NCBI RefSeq assembly: GCF_021869535.1
Contig: NW_026262690.1
Location: 92,595,995-92,659,994 of the forward strand
Direction of reading: 5' to 3'
Length of the DNA: 64,000 bases
Source of the DNA: Mytilus californianus
Lineage: Eukaryota > Mollusca > Bivalvia > Mytilida > Mytilidae
Shown piece by piece: positions 22,080 through 32,793 of the stretch (within the stretch, counting starts at the first letter, position 1; each line of letters begins with the position of its first letter). Position numbers and translations under genes: made by a program. The notes beneath the pieces were generated by a model. The model was not told the DNA's origin and searched no databases. It saw only the letters and a program-made list of their open reading frames with translations.

Positions 22080-23480
22080 CAATCTTCAGACATGGGCTTA
22101 TTTACTTTGAAAGATTCTTTAACAAGAGGATTTATCTTCTGACAGTTAATTCTACAAAAATATAATAATGTTTATTTCTTTTTAAATGATTTAAGTGGGA
22201 TAGTCCCTACTCAGAATTTGCAACTATATTACATGAGGTTTTTTTTTAATTCCAAAGACAGTTTTACAAAAATTATGATGCACTTTCTGAAAGATGATTC
22301 TATATGTCAAGGTTGAAACATCACAGTTAGTTCCATGTTTTTATTTTGGCTCTGTTTGTGGATCTAAAAATGGAGTAATGCTCTTCCTTAAACCAAATTC
22401 TACTATCATATAAATTACGTGTTTAATTAATGAATCACATAATTTACATGCTAAATCAATAAGGACATGATGCAAATTCGACTTATATTTTTTCAGTGAA
22501 AATACTGCTATAAGCACTTTCTTGGATAGTTCGTGTGTTAATCTGTTAAATATAACTTTATTATCAATAATGTTCCCAAAAAAATATACTCTTTAAACTC
22601 AGTTAACTGATTTTGTTTATAGAAAACAGAATTGACTCAAAAGAATTTTTAGAGTTAAAAATCTTAATTCTAGTTTTATTTGTATTAACAGTCTTATGCC
22701 ATTTGTAGCAATATGTTTTTAGTTTGTTAAAAGCAGACTGTAAACCATTTTGTGATTCTGTGTGAGCCATGCTGGGGCTCAAACTATCCCCTTGTTTGAC
22801 CCCTTAATTCATTTTAAAAATGTCAGAGTGTGTTTCAGTATTTATCTTTTTTCCTGAAGATTCACAACACTTATATATCTCATTAATTTCTTCAAATATT
22901 TTCTTTCCAAAATCATCCCTCTTTAATGTGTACATGAGACCAGCATGCCAAACATAGTCAAATGCACGAACCAAATCAACAAAGCAAGAGTAAATTTTGA
23001 TCTTCTTTTTGTTAGATATTTTATTATCAAAGTTTTAGAATAAAAATGATATATGTTGTGCTATGATCATTTTTAAATTCAAATTTGTGAACTGATTTTT
23101 TTTCATAGGAAGTTACAACTCTAGAATTATTAACAGCACTAAAAAGTTTAGCAATACAATTTAAAGAAGTTCCTCTATAATTAATATCTAGCTTCTCTCC
23201 AGCTTTATGAATTAATATAGTAAAGGATTTTCCCTCATTGAATAAAAGTTCATTTGTTTCTTTTAATATACCGGTTTCGATTTAAGCTTTAAATTCTTTA
23301 TCATAGTAATCTGTCTTTCCCTGAATCTTGAATTTATCAATATTTTCTGGGAAACCAGCTTGAAGCTCAATTTCATTATTAGTTTTCTCATATTTTACCA
23401 ATATTGTTTAGGGTCTGTAAATATAAGGGCTGAAATCTTATAAAATATTTTCATATAAATTTTTGTTTATAGATTTTTCT
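22080..23480 (-). pseudogene. Decayed non-LTR retrotransposon reverse transcriptase
   Basis: Read on the minus strand from about 23420 down, successive frames give the ordered RT blocks: KAGEKLDINYRGTSL (about 23200), YSCFVDLVRAFDYVWHAGL (about 22990), then a stop and GVKQGDSLSP (about 22780). The frame then jumps to NGLQSAFNKLKTYCYKWHK, with the intervening region that should hold the catalytic Y-x-D-D box missing. Downstream thumb-like segments follow (KEYIFLGTLL, LSKKVLIAVFSLKKY, VHHNFCKTV). Stops, frameshifts and the missing catalytic motif show it is dead. The block order is that of LINE-type RTs; the clade is not assigned. Confidence 0.8.
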
Positions 23481-23758
23481 TCCTTTTTATTAGTTTTTTT
23501 TACATTGTATACAGTGACCAAGAAAATTATTTCTTAAATTGAGACCATAAAGTAAAGTCAACATTACTACACCCACTGGGTTTAAAACAAGTCATATTCC
23601 CCAGCATATCGCCAATAAAGCGACCTTTCAATACTCTTAGCTGGGAGACAATACAGAGATCAATCAACTGCTCGCCTTGCGAGTAAAATAAATCATCTAA
23701 AAAGTATCTATGTTAACATCTTTAACATAATCTTCTCGAAGAGTATCTTGTAATGAAC
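23481..23758. other. Sequence flanking the LINE remnant
   Basis: Probably the 5' continuation of the retrotransposon remnant, too eroded to read. No independent gene. Confidence 0.3.
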
Positions 23759-23759
23759 T

Positions 23760-24011
23760 TTGAATTTTATTTCAACCTTCTATAAAATCATGATGATTTA
23801 TAATTCGATCTTCGGAAGATTGGTAAAGTGTCATGTGTGCTTGTTAACCAATAACGTTCCTGACATCAGTCTACCCTCTGTGTTAGCACCCAGAAGGGAT
23901 AAAGCATTGCAAAGAATCAAGCAGAAAATAACCAATGTTTTGAAAGACCATCTTATGCAGATTGGTGGGAGGCGGTACAACGGCAACAATCTTGCGCCAT
24001 GCAAAGTTTAG
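23760..24011 (+). other. Unrecognised 83-codon open frame
   Basis: The frame ends in VPDISLPSVLAPRRDKALQR and IGGRRYNGNNLAPCKV followed by TAG. The last 60 codons are richer in G/C than the surroundings and have a varied, protein-like composition, unlike the poly-L/F/I shadow ORFs elsewhere. I do not recognise a domain, no splice site or promoter was established, and it may be a fragment of a mobile-element protein. Immediately downstream (24019-24090) is a small palindrome with AAGGTATATAC/GTATATACCTT arms. Confidence 0.25.
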
Positions 24012-24209
24012 TCTATATTAAGGTATATACTATGAAAGTTAGTGCAATGGGCTTGCCCCGAGCACTTAATGTCGTTAGTATATACCTTTCCAATATCACC
24101 CGCGTTGTACATATTGTATCTGTCTAAGCGCAATAACTTAGATATATATTTATATTTCAGCCCTTAAAAATGTTTTTTCTTTAAAACTTAACATAAATGT
24201 CAGAGGGAT

Positions 24210-24787
24210 GTGTAGGCTTGTGAGTACTTACAATGAAATTTTGCATATAATTGATTTTTCGTAAGGACATTACTCTTTAAAAAATTATTGATCGAATCTG
24301 ATTTTCGAACTGGTCCGAGACATTGCTGATATAAATCTTTGATTTAAATTTCATAAACATCTGATAAGAACTGTACATATGAGAAGGCTCACAATGCAAA
24401 TTTCTAAAGAATTTACATTTCTAAGGAACATAATTCCTGAAAAATAATTGAGCAGCGATGCATACTTTTCAACTTGTCCCAAACATTGCTGATATAAAAC
24501 TTTGATATAAATTTCATACCATCTTTCAAAAAATGTAAGCTTGAGAGCGCTTACAATGTAATTTTCAATATAATAAATATTTCCAAGGGGCAAAACTCTT
24601 TTAAATAACTGGTCGGCACGGATTTTCGAACTTGTTTGAGACATTGCAGATATAAACCTTTGATGTGAAAATTCTGGCAAGAATTGTACGCATTACAGAG
24701 CTTATATTACCGGACAGATTGACATACTTACGAACGGACGCCCGGTATATCTATGTATCCAGTAACGCGTCGTGCGGGGAACAATAA
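24210..24787 (+). repeat. Three diverged tandem units of about 170-190 bp
   Basis: Each unit has GAACTTGTCC-like sequence, GAGACATTGCTGATATAAA, CTTTGATTTAAATTTCATA, a GAGAACTTACAATG-like block and AAGGACATTACTC-like block. The array ends in an ACGAACGGACGCCCGGTAT segment, the usual tail of mollusc repeats of this kind. No coding content. Confidence 0.65.
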
Positions 24788-25225
24788 TTAGGTCTTTCCA
24801 CTTTTCCGTGGAAAGACCTTTTGCTTTTGTTCTGATTTTTTTTTCTTCCGCTGTAATGTTAATTCAAAATATGTCGCTTACATTTTTGGTATATGATATC
24901 GAACAGTTTATACGCTTTTGAAACTGACACCGCTTAAACGAATATTTTATTTTGTAAGAGTTATCTCCCCGAACACTGTTTTTCATGTGTGTACAACTCC
25001 TTCGTAACCGTAAAAGATTACGACAAATTTATTTTACCAAATTGCTCGTTATATCATCAGGATGTTTTGATTAATTTTGACCGAAGCGGTAAAGAGATTC
25101 CATATGAGAGTTATTTCCCCTTATGCATTTGATATAAGTGATATGCATTTGTAATTGGTAAACCATGAGTGATAAAGACCTAGGTTATTTTGATTTGAGG
25201 TCCTCGGACCAAAAAAAAAAGAATG

Positions 25226-25250
25226 AGGTCAAGGTCAAAGGTCAAGGTCA
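25226..25250 (+). promoter_or_regulatory. Four clustered AGGTCA half-sites, unit 1
   Basis: AGGTCA occurs at 25226, 25232, 25239 and 25245: two abutting pairs separated by one A, that is DR0, DR1, DR0. AGGTCA is the core half-site of nuclear receptors and AAGGTCA the extended monomer site. A further abutting pair lies at 25509-25520. Motif presence is observed; receptor binding is inference. Confidence 0.5.
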
Positions 25251-26420
25251 TATTCTAAATTTTTATTTTGGCTTATTTTCACTTTTTTCAAAAACCGTAA
25301 AAGATATCGGCAACATCTTTTTACTAGATTGTTAGTTGCAATATGTGGCTACTCATAAATTTTGTTTGAAATGACGTGTAACGAAAAAAGGGAGTTTTTG
25401 TCCCTCTTCTTTTTAGAACTATGCGTAAAGTGATGAAACTCATTTACCATACATATTAAAGATCTAGAGTCTTTTGAGTTTAGGTCCTTAGTTTATGACC
25501 TTAAAATGAGGTCAAGGTCATAGGTAAATTAGTCGTTCTAGATTTTGACCTTTGCTTTAAATTCATATTTATACACAATAAAGCCATAGGACTTTGTGCA
25601 TTGGGTTATGACGTTGAAAAAGCAAACATGAAGTGACCTTTTGTAAACTGCAAGTGACTATTTTTTATAATACTTATTTTATGTAAAAGTATATAGAACA
25701 ATAAATTTTTGGAAGCAGTGTCAAATCAAACCATCAAATAATACCAGAATTGACATTTTCAGACCGAAAGTGACAAATTACCTCCCTTATTTCAAACAAA
25801 ATTGTATAGAAACCGTATATTTTTGGAATCAGCAAACAATCAGCTATCATTTAGCACTGGAAATGACATTTTAAACCGAATTTTAATATTTTCATAACAA
25901 AATAAATCGTGAGAAGTGGAAAGACCTTCAATTGTTCTCTGAACAATTGGTTTTTAATTAGGTCTTTCCACTTTTCAGTGGAAAGACCTATTGCTTTTGT
26001 TCTGAATTTTTTTTTTTTTTCTTCCGCCTAATTTTTTTTCTCCACTGTATTGTTGTTTCAAAATATGTCGCTTTGATTGTTGGTATATGATATCGTACAG
26101 TAAATACGGTTTTGAAACTGACACCGCGAAACAAAAAACTTTACTTTGTAAGAGTTATCTCCCCAAACACTGTTTTTCTTGTGTATACTACTCCTTCGCA
26201 ACCGTAAAAGATTACGACAAATTTATTTTACCAAATTGCTCGTTATATCCTGAGGATGTTTTGTTTAATTTTGACCGAAGCCGTAATGAGATTCCATATG
26301 AGAGTTATTTCCCCTTATGCATTTGATATAAGTGATATGCATTTCTTACTGGTAAACTTTAAGTGAGAGAGACCTAGGGTCTTTTAATTTGAGGTCCTTT
26401 GTCCAAAAAAAATGAAAATT

Positions 26421-26445
26421 AGGTCAAGGTCAAAGGTCAAGGTCA
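26421..26445 (+). promoter_or_regulatory. Four clustered AGGTCA half-sites, unit 2
   Basis: Same DR0-DR1-DR0 arrangement as in unit 1 (starts at 26421, 26427, 26434 and 26440), conserved although flanking sequence differs between units. Confidence 0.5.
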
Positions 26446-27553
26446 TATTCTAAATTTTGATTTTGGCTTATTTTCACTTTTCAAAAACCGTATAAGATAT
26501 CGACAACATATTTTTACTCAATTGTTAGTTGCGACATGTCAAAACACATACATTTTGGTTGAAATGGTACGCTTACATTAAATTGAAGTTTCCTCCCCCT
26601 TTATATTTAAAATAACGCGTATGATGATATAACTCATTAACCATATATATATTAAAGACCAAGGGTCTTTTGATTTGAGGTCCTTGGTTTATGACCTTGA
26701 AATTGAGCTCAAGGTCATTGGTAAATTTGACGTTCTAGATTTTTACCTTTGCCTTTGACGTCATATGTTTACATGATAAAGTCATGGGACTTTTTGTATT
26801 ATCATTTCAAGTTGGAAAGCCAATCGGAAGTGACCTTGTGTAAACCGGAAGCAGCTATTTTTTGTACATATTTGACGTAAAAGTATATAGAACCATATAT
26901 TTTCGGAATCCGTGTCAAGTAAACTATCAAAAAATACCGGAAGTGTCAGTTATCAAACCGGAAGTGGCAAATTATCTCCCTTATTTATTTTTTTTGTATA
27001 GAAACCATATATTTTTGGAATAAGCATACAATAAGCCATCGTTTGACGCTGGAAATGCCATTTAAAATATTTTCATATCAAAATAGATCTTTACTGGTGG
27101 AAAGACCTTCAATTGTTCTCTGAACAATTGGTTTTTAATTTTTTAAATTTTTTTTCCCGCCTAATTTTTTTTTGCGGTGTTGTTTTCAAAAGATGTCGCT
27201 TAGACTTTTGGCATATGATATCGAACAGTTTTTACGCTTTTGAAACTGACACTGCTTAACCGAACATTTTTCTTTGCAATAGTTATCTCCCAAAACACTG
27301 TTTTTCTTGTGTGCACTACTTCTTCGTAACCGTAAGAGATAATGACAGAATTATTGTACCAAATAGCTTGTTAAATATTCAGGATGCTTCGGTCAATTTA
27401 AATCAAAGAAATACTGAGAATCCATATGGGAGTTATTTCCCCTTTTGTATTTGACATAAGTGATATCTAAATGTAACTCATGAACCGTAAGTGATAGAGA
27501 CCTAAGGTATCTTAATTTGAGGTCCTTAGAACACCAACAAGAACATGATGTTA

Positions 27554-27572
27554 AGGTCAAAGGTCAAGGTCA
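27554..27572 (+). promoter_or_regulatory. Three clustered AGGTCA half-sites, unit 3
   Basis: Half-sites start at 27554, 27561 and 27567; the first of the four present in the other units has decayed to TGATGTTA. Confidence 0.45.
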
Positions 27573-27959
27573 TTTTCCGAATTTTGCCATTTGCTGGTGT
27601 GTGCATCCTATCTTATACTATAAAAGCTACATATAAAAGAACTGATGCTAAATGTTTGGGTTGCTAAGACGAACAAATGATACATTAAGTCCGAAGCGAT
27701 CTAATGACATCTCATAGGAGTTATTTCCCCTTAAATGTTAAAATTTAAGGTAAATAGAAAATAACTCCATTCTGGTACATGATAAAGTCATAGTGTCTTT
27801 TGCAAAGGGTTGGGTGACACATGAACTTGAAAAATATCAACCGCAAGTGAACTTATGCAAACCGGAAGTAGCTATTTTTGCACTTATTCAAGAAAAAAAT
27901 AAACTTAATATTATTAAAATTAGCATACAATAACCTTAAAATGACACCGGAATTCGACT

Positions 27960-28400
27960 TCTGTACACCAGAAGTCGCTAATAATCTCCCTTTGAAAGAA
28001 AAGTATATAGAAACCAAATATTTTCGGGATAAGTAGAAAGTAAGCTATCTTATGAAACAGGAAATGACATTTTCTTATCTAAATTATCTCCCATATTTAA
28101 GACAAAAGTATATAAAACCATATATTTGTAGAATCAGTGCAAAAAAGCTATCATATGAGTCTGGAAATGACATTTTCTTAACAGGAAGTAGCAAATTATC
28201 TCCCATTTTTAAGACAAAAATATATTAAACCATATATTTTTAGAAATTAGTGCCAGTTAAGCTATCATATGTGTCTGAAAATGAAATTTTCGTAACCGGA
28301 AGTAGCAAATTATCTCCCATATTTAAGTCAAAAGTATAAAGAAACCATATATTTTTTGAATCAGTATGAAGAAACCTATGATTGGACGCCAATAGTAACT
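27960..28400 (+). repeat. About four 110-120-bp subrepeats with GGAAGT motifs
   Basis: Each subrepeat has [AC]CGGAAGTAGCAAATTATCT-type sequence, ACAAAAGTATATA, ACCATATATTTTT, GAATCAGTGC and GCTATCATATG, then GGAAATGACATTTTC. Units 1 and 2 of the parent array have only about two such subrepeats, so the third unit has expanded locally. Confidence 0.7.
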
Positions 28401-28490
28401 TTGAGTAAGAAAAAGGTGCCTCTAATCAATTATCTAGAAATGTTATGTGGGAAGACCTTCAATTGTTCTGTGAACAATTGGTTTTTAGTT

Positions 28491-28790
28491 ATATTTTGTA
28501 TTTTTTTTATTATAATTAATTAATTAATATATATCAAAATTAACAAATATAATAAGTAGGATAAGTAATAAAAAAAAGTTAAACAGTTTGAATAAATCAA
28601 TTCAGTATAAATTGAATAAATAAATTGAATAAATAAGTTGAATTTAATGAATTAATTTAATTAAAATAAAATAATTAAATAAATAAATAAATTGAATACT
28701 AGATAAATATATTATTTAAAACTGTTCTACAAACAAAACTGTCATGTTCATTTTTTTTTTCAGAATTATCAACATTAGTTTTAAATAGAA
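28491..28790. repeat. A/T low-complexity block
   Basis: Mostly TTGAATAAATAAA and TTAATTAAT words with a fragment of the TAGAACTGT-motif repeat at 28715-28800. No gene. Confidence 0.7.
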
Positions 28791-29580
28791 CTGTAAAAAG
28801 AATAGAGAATGGAAACGGGGAATGCGTCAAAAGAGAGGCGAAGGATACCAAAAGGACATTTAAATCATAAATCGAAAATAAAATGGGAAATGCCATTGCT
28901 AAAAAAGGAAAAAGACAGGCAGACAAACAACAGTACACAAAACACAACATAGAAAACCAAAGAATGAGCAACACGAATCCCACCTTAAACTAACGATGAT
29001 CTCAGGTGCTCCGAAGGGAAAGCAGACCCTGCGTCGTCATGTTGCTCATGTAAGTACAATCCCGGTGAAGTCTAATTCGGTTTGTCACATTCGGCGAAAA
29101 GGGGACGGTTTTTAAGTTACGAAAATTGGAACATATCCGTTGTCATCTGTGAAACGGATACTCCATAACGGTCAACCAGTTCGTAATGGCGTCCGTAAAA
29201 TTTACGTAGGGACGATTTCAACTTCACCACTTGGAACTCTTGTTTTAATAGCTTCCTTGTGAGCAGCAACCTTCTATCAAGAAAATCATGATAAGATATA
29301 CAAGCCCTGAAATATCGTTTCAACTGGGAGATATATACTCCTTATGCAGGCGCTGCTGGAATGATGCTACATAGAAATGGAAAGTTCACAATTCGAAAGC
29401 TGAAATCATCTCTGTTGTCGTAAAGTGTTGTTTTCAATCGACCATTGTTGTCAATTCAAGATGTAAGTCAAGATATGGGACAGACTTAACTTTATCTGTC
29501 TCATCCTTTATCTCAAGTTCGATAGGATAGATGCGTTCAACATAGTCACTAGATTTTGAATTATGTAGTCAGAGAGACAA
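28790..29580 (-). pseudogene. Reverse-transcriptase C-terminal fragment with 3' tail
   Basis: On the minus strand the fragment reads through DYVERIYPIELEIKD and SVPYLDLHLE, a frameshift, then RDDFSF, SQLKRYFRACISYHDFLDRR, LLKQEF, KFYGRHYELVDRYGVSVSQM and a stop at about 29117. It is followed by a 3' tail containing GAGCAACATGACGACG, CACCTGAGATCATCG and GGTATCCTTCGCCTCTCTTT (ending near 28800). The same protein family, with the YIDD catalytic box present, occurs at 62494-63045. The YIDD box and gene-end arrangement suggest a non-LTR or Penelope-like element, not resolved. Truncated at its 5' end and broken by stops. Confidence 0.75.
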
Positions 29581-29860
29581 CAACCCGACTAAAGAGCAGA
29601 AAACAGCTCAAGACCACCAAAGTTTTTTTAATACAGCGAGAAAGTTCTGCATCCGGAGGCGGGCTTCAGCTGACCACTTAACAATAATGTATACCAGTTC
29701 AGCAAAATGGACGCAATACTAAACTCCAAAACATACAAATACATCAAAATTTAAAAAAAGACACATGACTAACAAATTTTAGAGGTTCCTGTCTTTGGAC
29801 AGGAGCAAAAAAGCGGCTGAGTTAAACATGTTTTGTAAGATATCAATCCTCCCAAACAAA
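29560..29860 (+). repeat. Dispersed repeat, GAGACAACAACCCGAC family
   Basis: Shorter homologue of 3290-3590: GAGAGACAACAACCCGACTA, AGAGCAGAAAACAGC, TATACCAGTTCAGCAAAATG, GAGGTTCCTGTCTTTGGACA and GTTAAACATGTTTTG in the same order. Confidence 0.7.
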
Positions 29861-29869
29861 CACAGTCTA

Positions 29870-30090
29870 GGATAGAGCTGACAGATTCTGTTCTTGGTTA
29901 AAACGGTCCAAAACAGTTCTCTTTGAGAACTGTCCAAAAGTGTTCTTGGTTAGAATTTTTTGTCCAAAATTGTTGTATGGTAGAACCGCTTCTTTTAGAA
30001 TTTTTTCTAAAGGTGTCTAGAATTGAAGTCCATGTCAAATTTTTATCGAGATTAGAACTGTTCCATACTGGAACACGTCAATCATTTTAA
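29870..30090 (+). repeat. TAGAACTGT-motif repeat, second copy
   Basis: Recurring AGAACTGTCCAAA, GTTCTTGGTTAGAA and GAACTGTTCC. Related to 21270-21500; together with 28715-28800 it appears to be one copy split by the retroelement and repeat insertions at 28800-29870. Confidence 0.5.
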
Positions 30091-30279
30091 ATCCTGTAAT
30101 TTCTTATATCTCATGTTCATCTTTTACCTTATCTTTGGTTCCCCGACTTGTGAAGGCACATTGAAAGAGTGGCGGTGTTATATAGGTTTATTTCTACCTT
30201 TCTCTTTTTAAATCTCGATCAGTAGATTTACAAAATTAAAAAAAAAAACAGAACAGATCTAGTATAACGAATATCTGTT

Positions 30280-30610
30280 TCACAGATGACGACGGATATG
30301 TTTCATTTGTAATAACTACAAACTCGTCATAACACATGTCAACCGGTTTGTACTTACATGAGCAACACGACGGGTGCCACATGTGGAGCAGGATCTGCCT
30401 ACCCATCCGGAGCACCTGAGATCACCCGATTTTTATTTTTGGTTGAGTTCATGTTGCTCAGTCTTGCTTTTCTATGTTGTTTTGTGTACTGTTTGTTTGT
30501 ATGTCTTTTTCATTTTTAGCCATGGCGTTGTCAGTCTTTTTTCGACTTATGAGTTTGAATGTCCCTTTGGTATCCTTCGCCTCTCTTTTACAACGCCATG
30601 GCCCAAAAAA
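30280..30610 (+). repeat. Retroelement 3' tail, plus orientation
   Basis: GATGACGACGGATATGTTTC, CATGAGCAACACGACGGGTG, GGAGCACCTGAGATCACCCG, TTTTGTGTACTGTTTGTTTG, AGCCATGGCGTTGTCAGTC and GGTATCCTTCGCCTCTCTTT form the same tail as 28790-29140 but in the opposite orientation. Fragments of the tail recur near 11110, 35650 and 53290. ORFs across it are incidental. Confidence 0.75.
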
Positions 30611-32602
30611 AAAAAGAAAAACAATCAAAAACAAACAATACATGTATGTTTGTTTCATTGTTTAAAAATTTAAATAGAAAAAGAAATATTCCTATTTATA
30701 TGCATATAAAAAAATATTGATGCATAAAAGCATATAAAATTAAAATTCGATAACATTTAATGATCGACGCAATTTAATATTGCAGCTCACTCCGTTGTTA
30801 CGACATGTCAACCTTGGATTTGATGGTAAAATTTTTACCAATGAAAAACATATGTTATATAAAAATTGCATTAGAATATCGATTATATTGCATTATTCGC
30901 ACGTAAAAAGATTTCAGCTAGTCAAGATGGAGATTACTTCTTGCTTACGACATGTACTGTGGATTTGATTGGGAAAGTAGCCAACGAAATGTAAATTATA
31001 ACCTGTAAATGTTTGGCTTGATGCTACACAGTGTATAAGGATAACACACATGTTTTCTTGAAGTTGTAGCATAATAATTCATGCAATCATTAATTAATTA
31101 GAATTTTTTCGCTTTATCTTACAGAAAATAAAATAGAAAAGCCACACACCTGATCTTCGCGTCAATCTTTTAAATTACCGTATTTTCCTTTTTGAATCGA
31201 AATAATCAATGTGTGCTCATGTTAACATGACCTTGATCGTTAATTCAAATATATAACAGAGCATTGCATGTGAACACTTCCAACAAATCTAGGGTTTCTA
31301 TTAAAAAAAAAGATGTCGTCTAATTGCCAATGACAACTTTTCCGGGTGTGGAGGTTGGAGGGAACGCCTTTCCATTTAGGACAAAAATTTTATATCTCTA
31401 AAAAAGACATCTATCACATTTTTCAGACCCAACAACTTGACTTCTAAAAATTTAAGAAGCTTATCTTGTCTCAGTTTCGACACATAAGGGATTCGCCCCT
31501 CAGAAGTTTCATATACAGTTATACAAATAGTTTCCAATAAAAAAAAAGAAATACGCACACAATCAGTGTATGTTTATCAAAGAATCGTAGATATCCGCGG
31601 TCCGACAGGACAGATTATTTATATAATAAGTAAGTTTTATCACTGTATTCACTAAAGCAGAAGGCTATGACGTCCTAGCGTTTAACAACCATCCATCCAT
31701 TCTATCGCACTATTATGTATATCTTCTTATCTTTTTAAAGTGTGATTTATACCAACAGTTGTGTAAGTTTCTATGTTATTTTTTAATCATTAGATTTGGC
31801 TACAACTGACATATGAATTAGAACACACAAACCATTAAATACAATGCGAATTTTGGCTATCAATACATCTTCATTAATCCTCAAGGCAAAACTACTTGAA
31901 AACCAAAAACCAAATTTAAACATTGAAAAGCTAATATAAAAAAAAAACGACAAAAAATTAAAGCCAAACCAGAACAAGGAATCAGAGCTATAATATTTTA
32001 AATAATTTCAAACTTTTATAACAGCTACAACATCCGTTTTTTTTTTCACGCACCGAATTACTACATTGTAATTACTGGACTTAGTGATAACCTGAGGGAA
32101 ACGACAACGGAAGTACCGACCCTGTGCTTGTAATTACATTTCCAGTATCAATTTTACTGCACCATATAGAACTTCAACAATTAATGTATCTTTAGTGATG
32201 ATGGAGACCAAATTATTAGAAAATCGACAACCCAATATAAACATTGAAGAGGTGATAAACCAAAACAGACAAAAGGTATAGGAAAAAATCGGACAAGAAA
32301 TCAGAGCTGTACTTGATGATGATACATTTCTTAATATAAATGATATCTAAACTTTTATAACAGCAATGTTCAATAAAACAATATCCGTATTTTCTTGCCA
32401 GTACCAGCAGTGGACTTATTATACCCTCGGTACTAACAGCCCATCAGTAGACGTATCTACGAAAATGTAGTAAAAGCATTTACGTATCCAACTGTACGAC
32501 ACCAGATTTAAACTATAAATATCTCTTTAGGGTACATTTGAATACGTATGTTATTATTTTTTATGCGTTTTAAAATCTTTATACGTTTCAGAAATAACTT
32601 AC
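30611..32602. other. Intronic sequence without a recognised gene
   Basis: AT-rich. 30785-30965 contains two spaced direct copies of TACGACATGT followed by GGATTTGAT, 165 bases apart. 32150-32290 carries a diverged fragment with GTGATGATGGAGACCAAA, also seen near 10260. No exon supported. Confidence 0.5.
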
Positions 32603-32679
32603 CGTTTGGTTTTGAAATCCTTCTATCACTTCAAGAAGGTTATGAAACAAATTTGCAATATCTGTTTCAGTGTGTCCAT
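32603..32679 (-). CDS. Candidate 77-nt exon of the BIR-domain gene linker
   Basis: Acceptor TTTTTACTTTTAG and donor GTAAGTTAT are both strong. Only one frame is open: entering in phase 1 it encodes GHTETDIANLFHNLLEVIEG followed by FQNQT, leaving phase 0. Both phases fit the chain (previous exon leaves phase 1, the exon at 20074-20113 enters in phase 0). The hydrophobic spacing in IANLFHNLLEVIEGF suggests a short amphipathic helix. I do not recognise a domain. The reverse-complement ORF on the plus strand is a shadow. Confidence 0.5.
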
Positions 32680-32756
32680 CTAAAAGTAAAAATATACCTC
32701 GAAATAAAATTACTTGATATTAACACTTTACTTCTGATTAATTTTCATCGGGGAAA

Positions 32757-32793
32757 ATCCCCCCTCACCCCTCACCCCCCCCCCCCCCCCCAA
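32757..32793. repeat. C-rich low-complexity tract
   Basis: CCCCTCACCCCTCA followed by about 17 consecutive C residues; prone to assembly and polymerase slippage errors. Confidence 0.9.

Larger units (their letters stand above)
24788..28490 (+). repeat. Direct array of three ~1.2 kb units (AGGTCA/GGAAGT repeat family)
   Basis: Units at about 24788-25955, 25956-27130 and 27131-28490. The first two start with a hairpin (AGGTCTTTCCAC ... GTGGAAAGACCT) and all three end with GGAAAGACCTTCAATTGTTC plus TGAACAATTGGTTTTTA. Ordered internal blocks: GATGTCGCTT, ACGCTTTTGAAACTGACAC, GAGTTATCTCCCC, CACTGTTTTTCTTGTG, CCAAATTGCTCG, GAGAGTTATTTCCCCTT, AGAGACCTAGGGTC, clustered AGGTCA half-sites, then 110-125-bp subrepeats with CCGGAAGT. 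No conserved ORF across the three copies. I recall this family as abundant in mussel DNA; its mode of spread is unknown to me. Confidence 0.8.

Noticed and set aside
26087-26326. ORF in unit 2 of the AGGTCA array, with a partly similar ORF at 44008-44208
   Set aside because: The frame is interrupted in units 1 and 3 and shows no domain. Similarity between the ORFs reflects DNA repeat homology.
30374-30673. 99-codon and overlapping ORFs near 30.4-30.7 kb on both strands
   Set aside because: They lie in the conserved 3' tail of a retroelement that recurs at several places with different frames.
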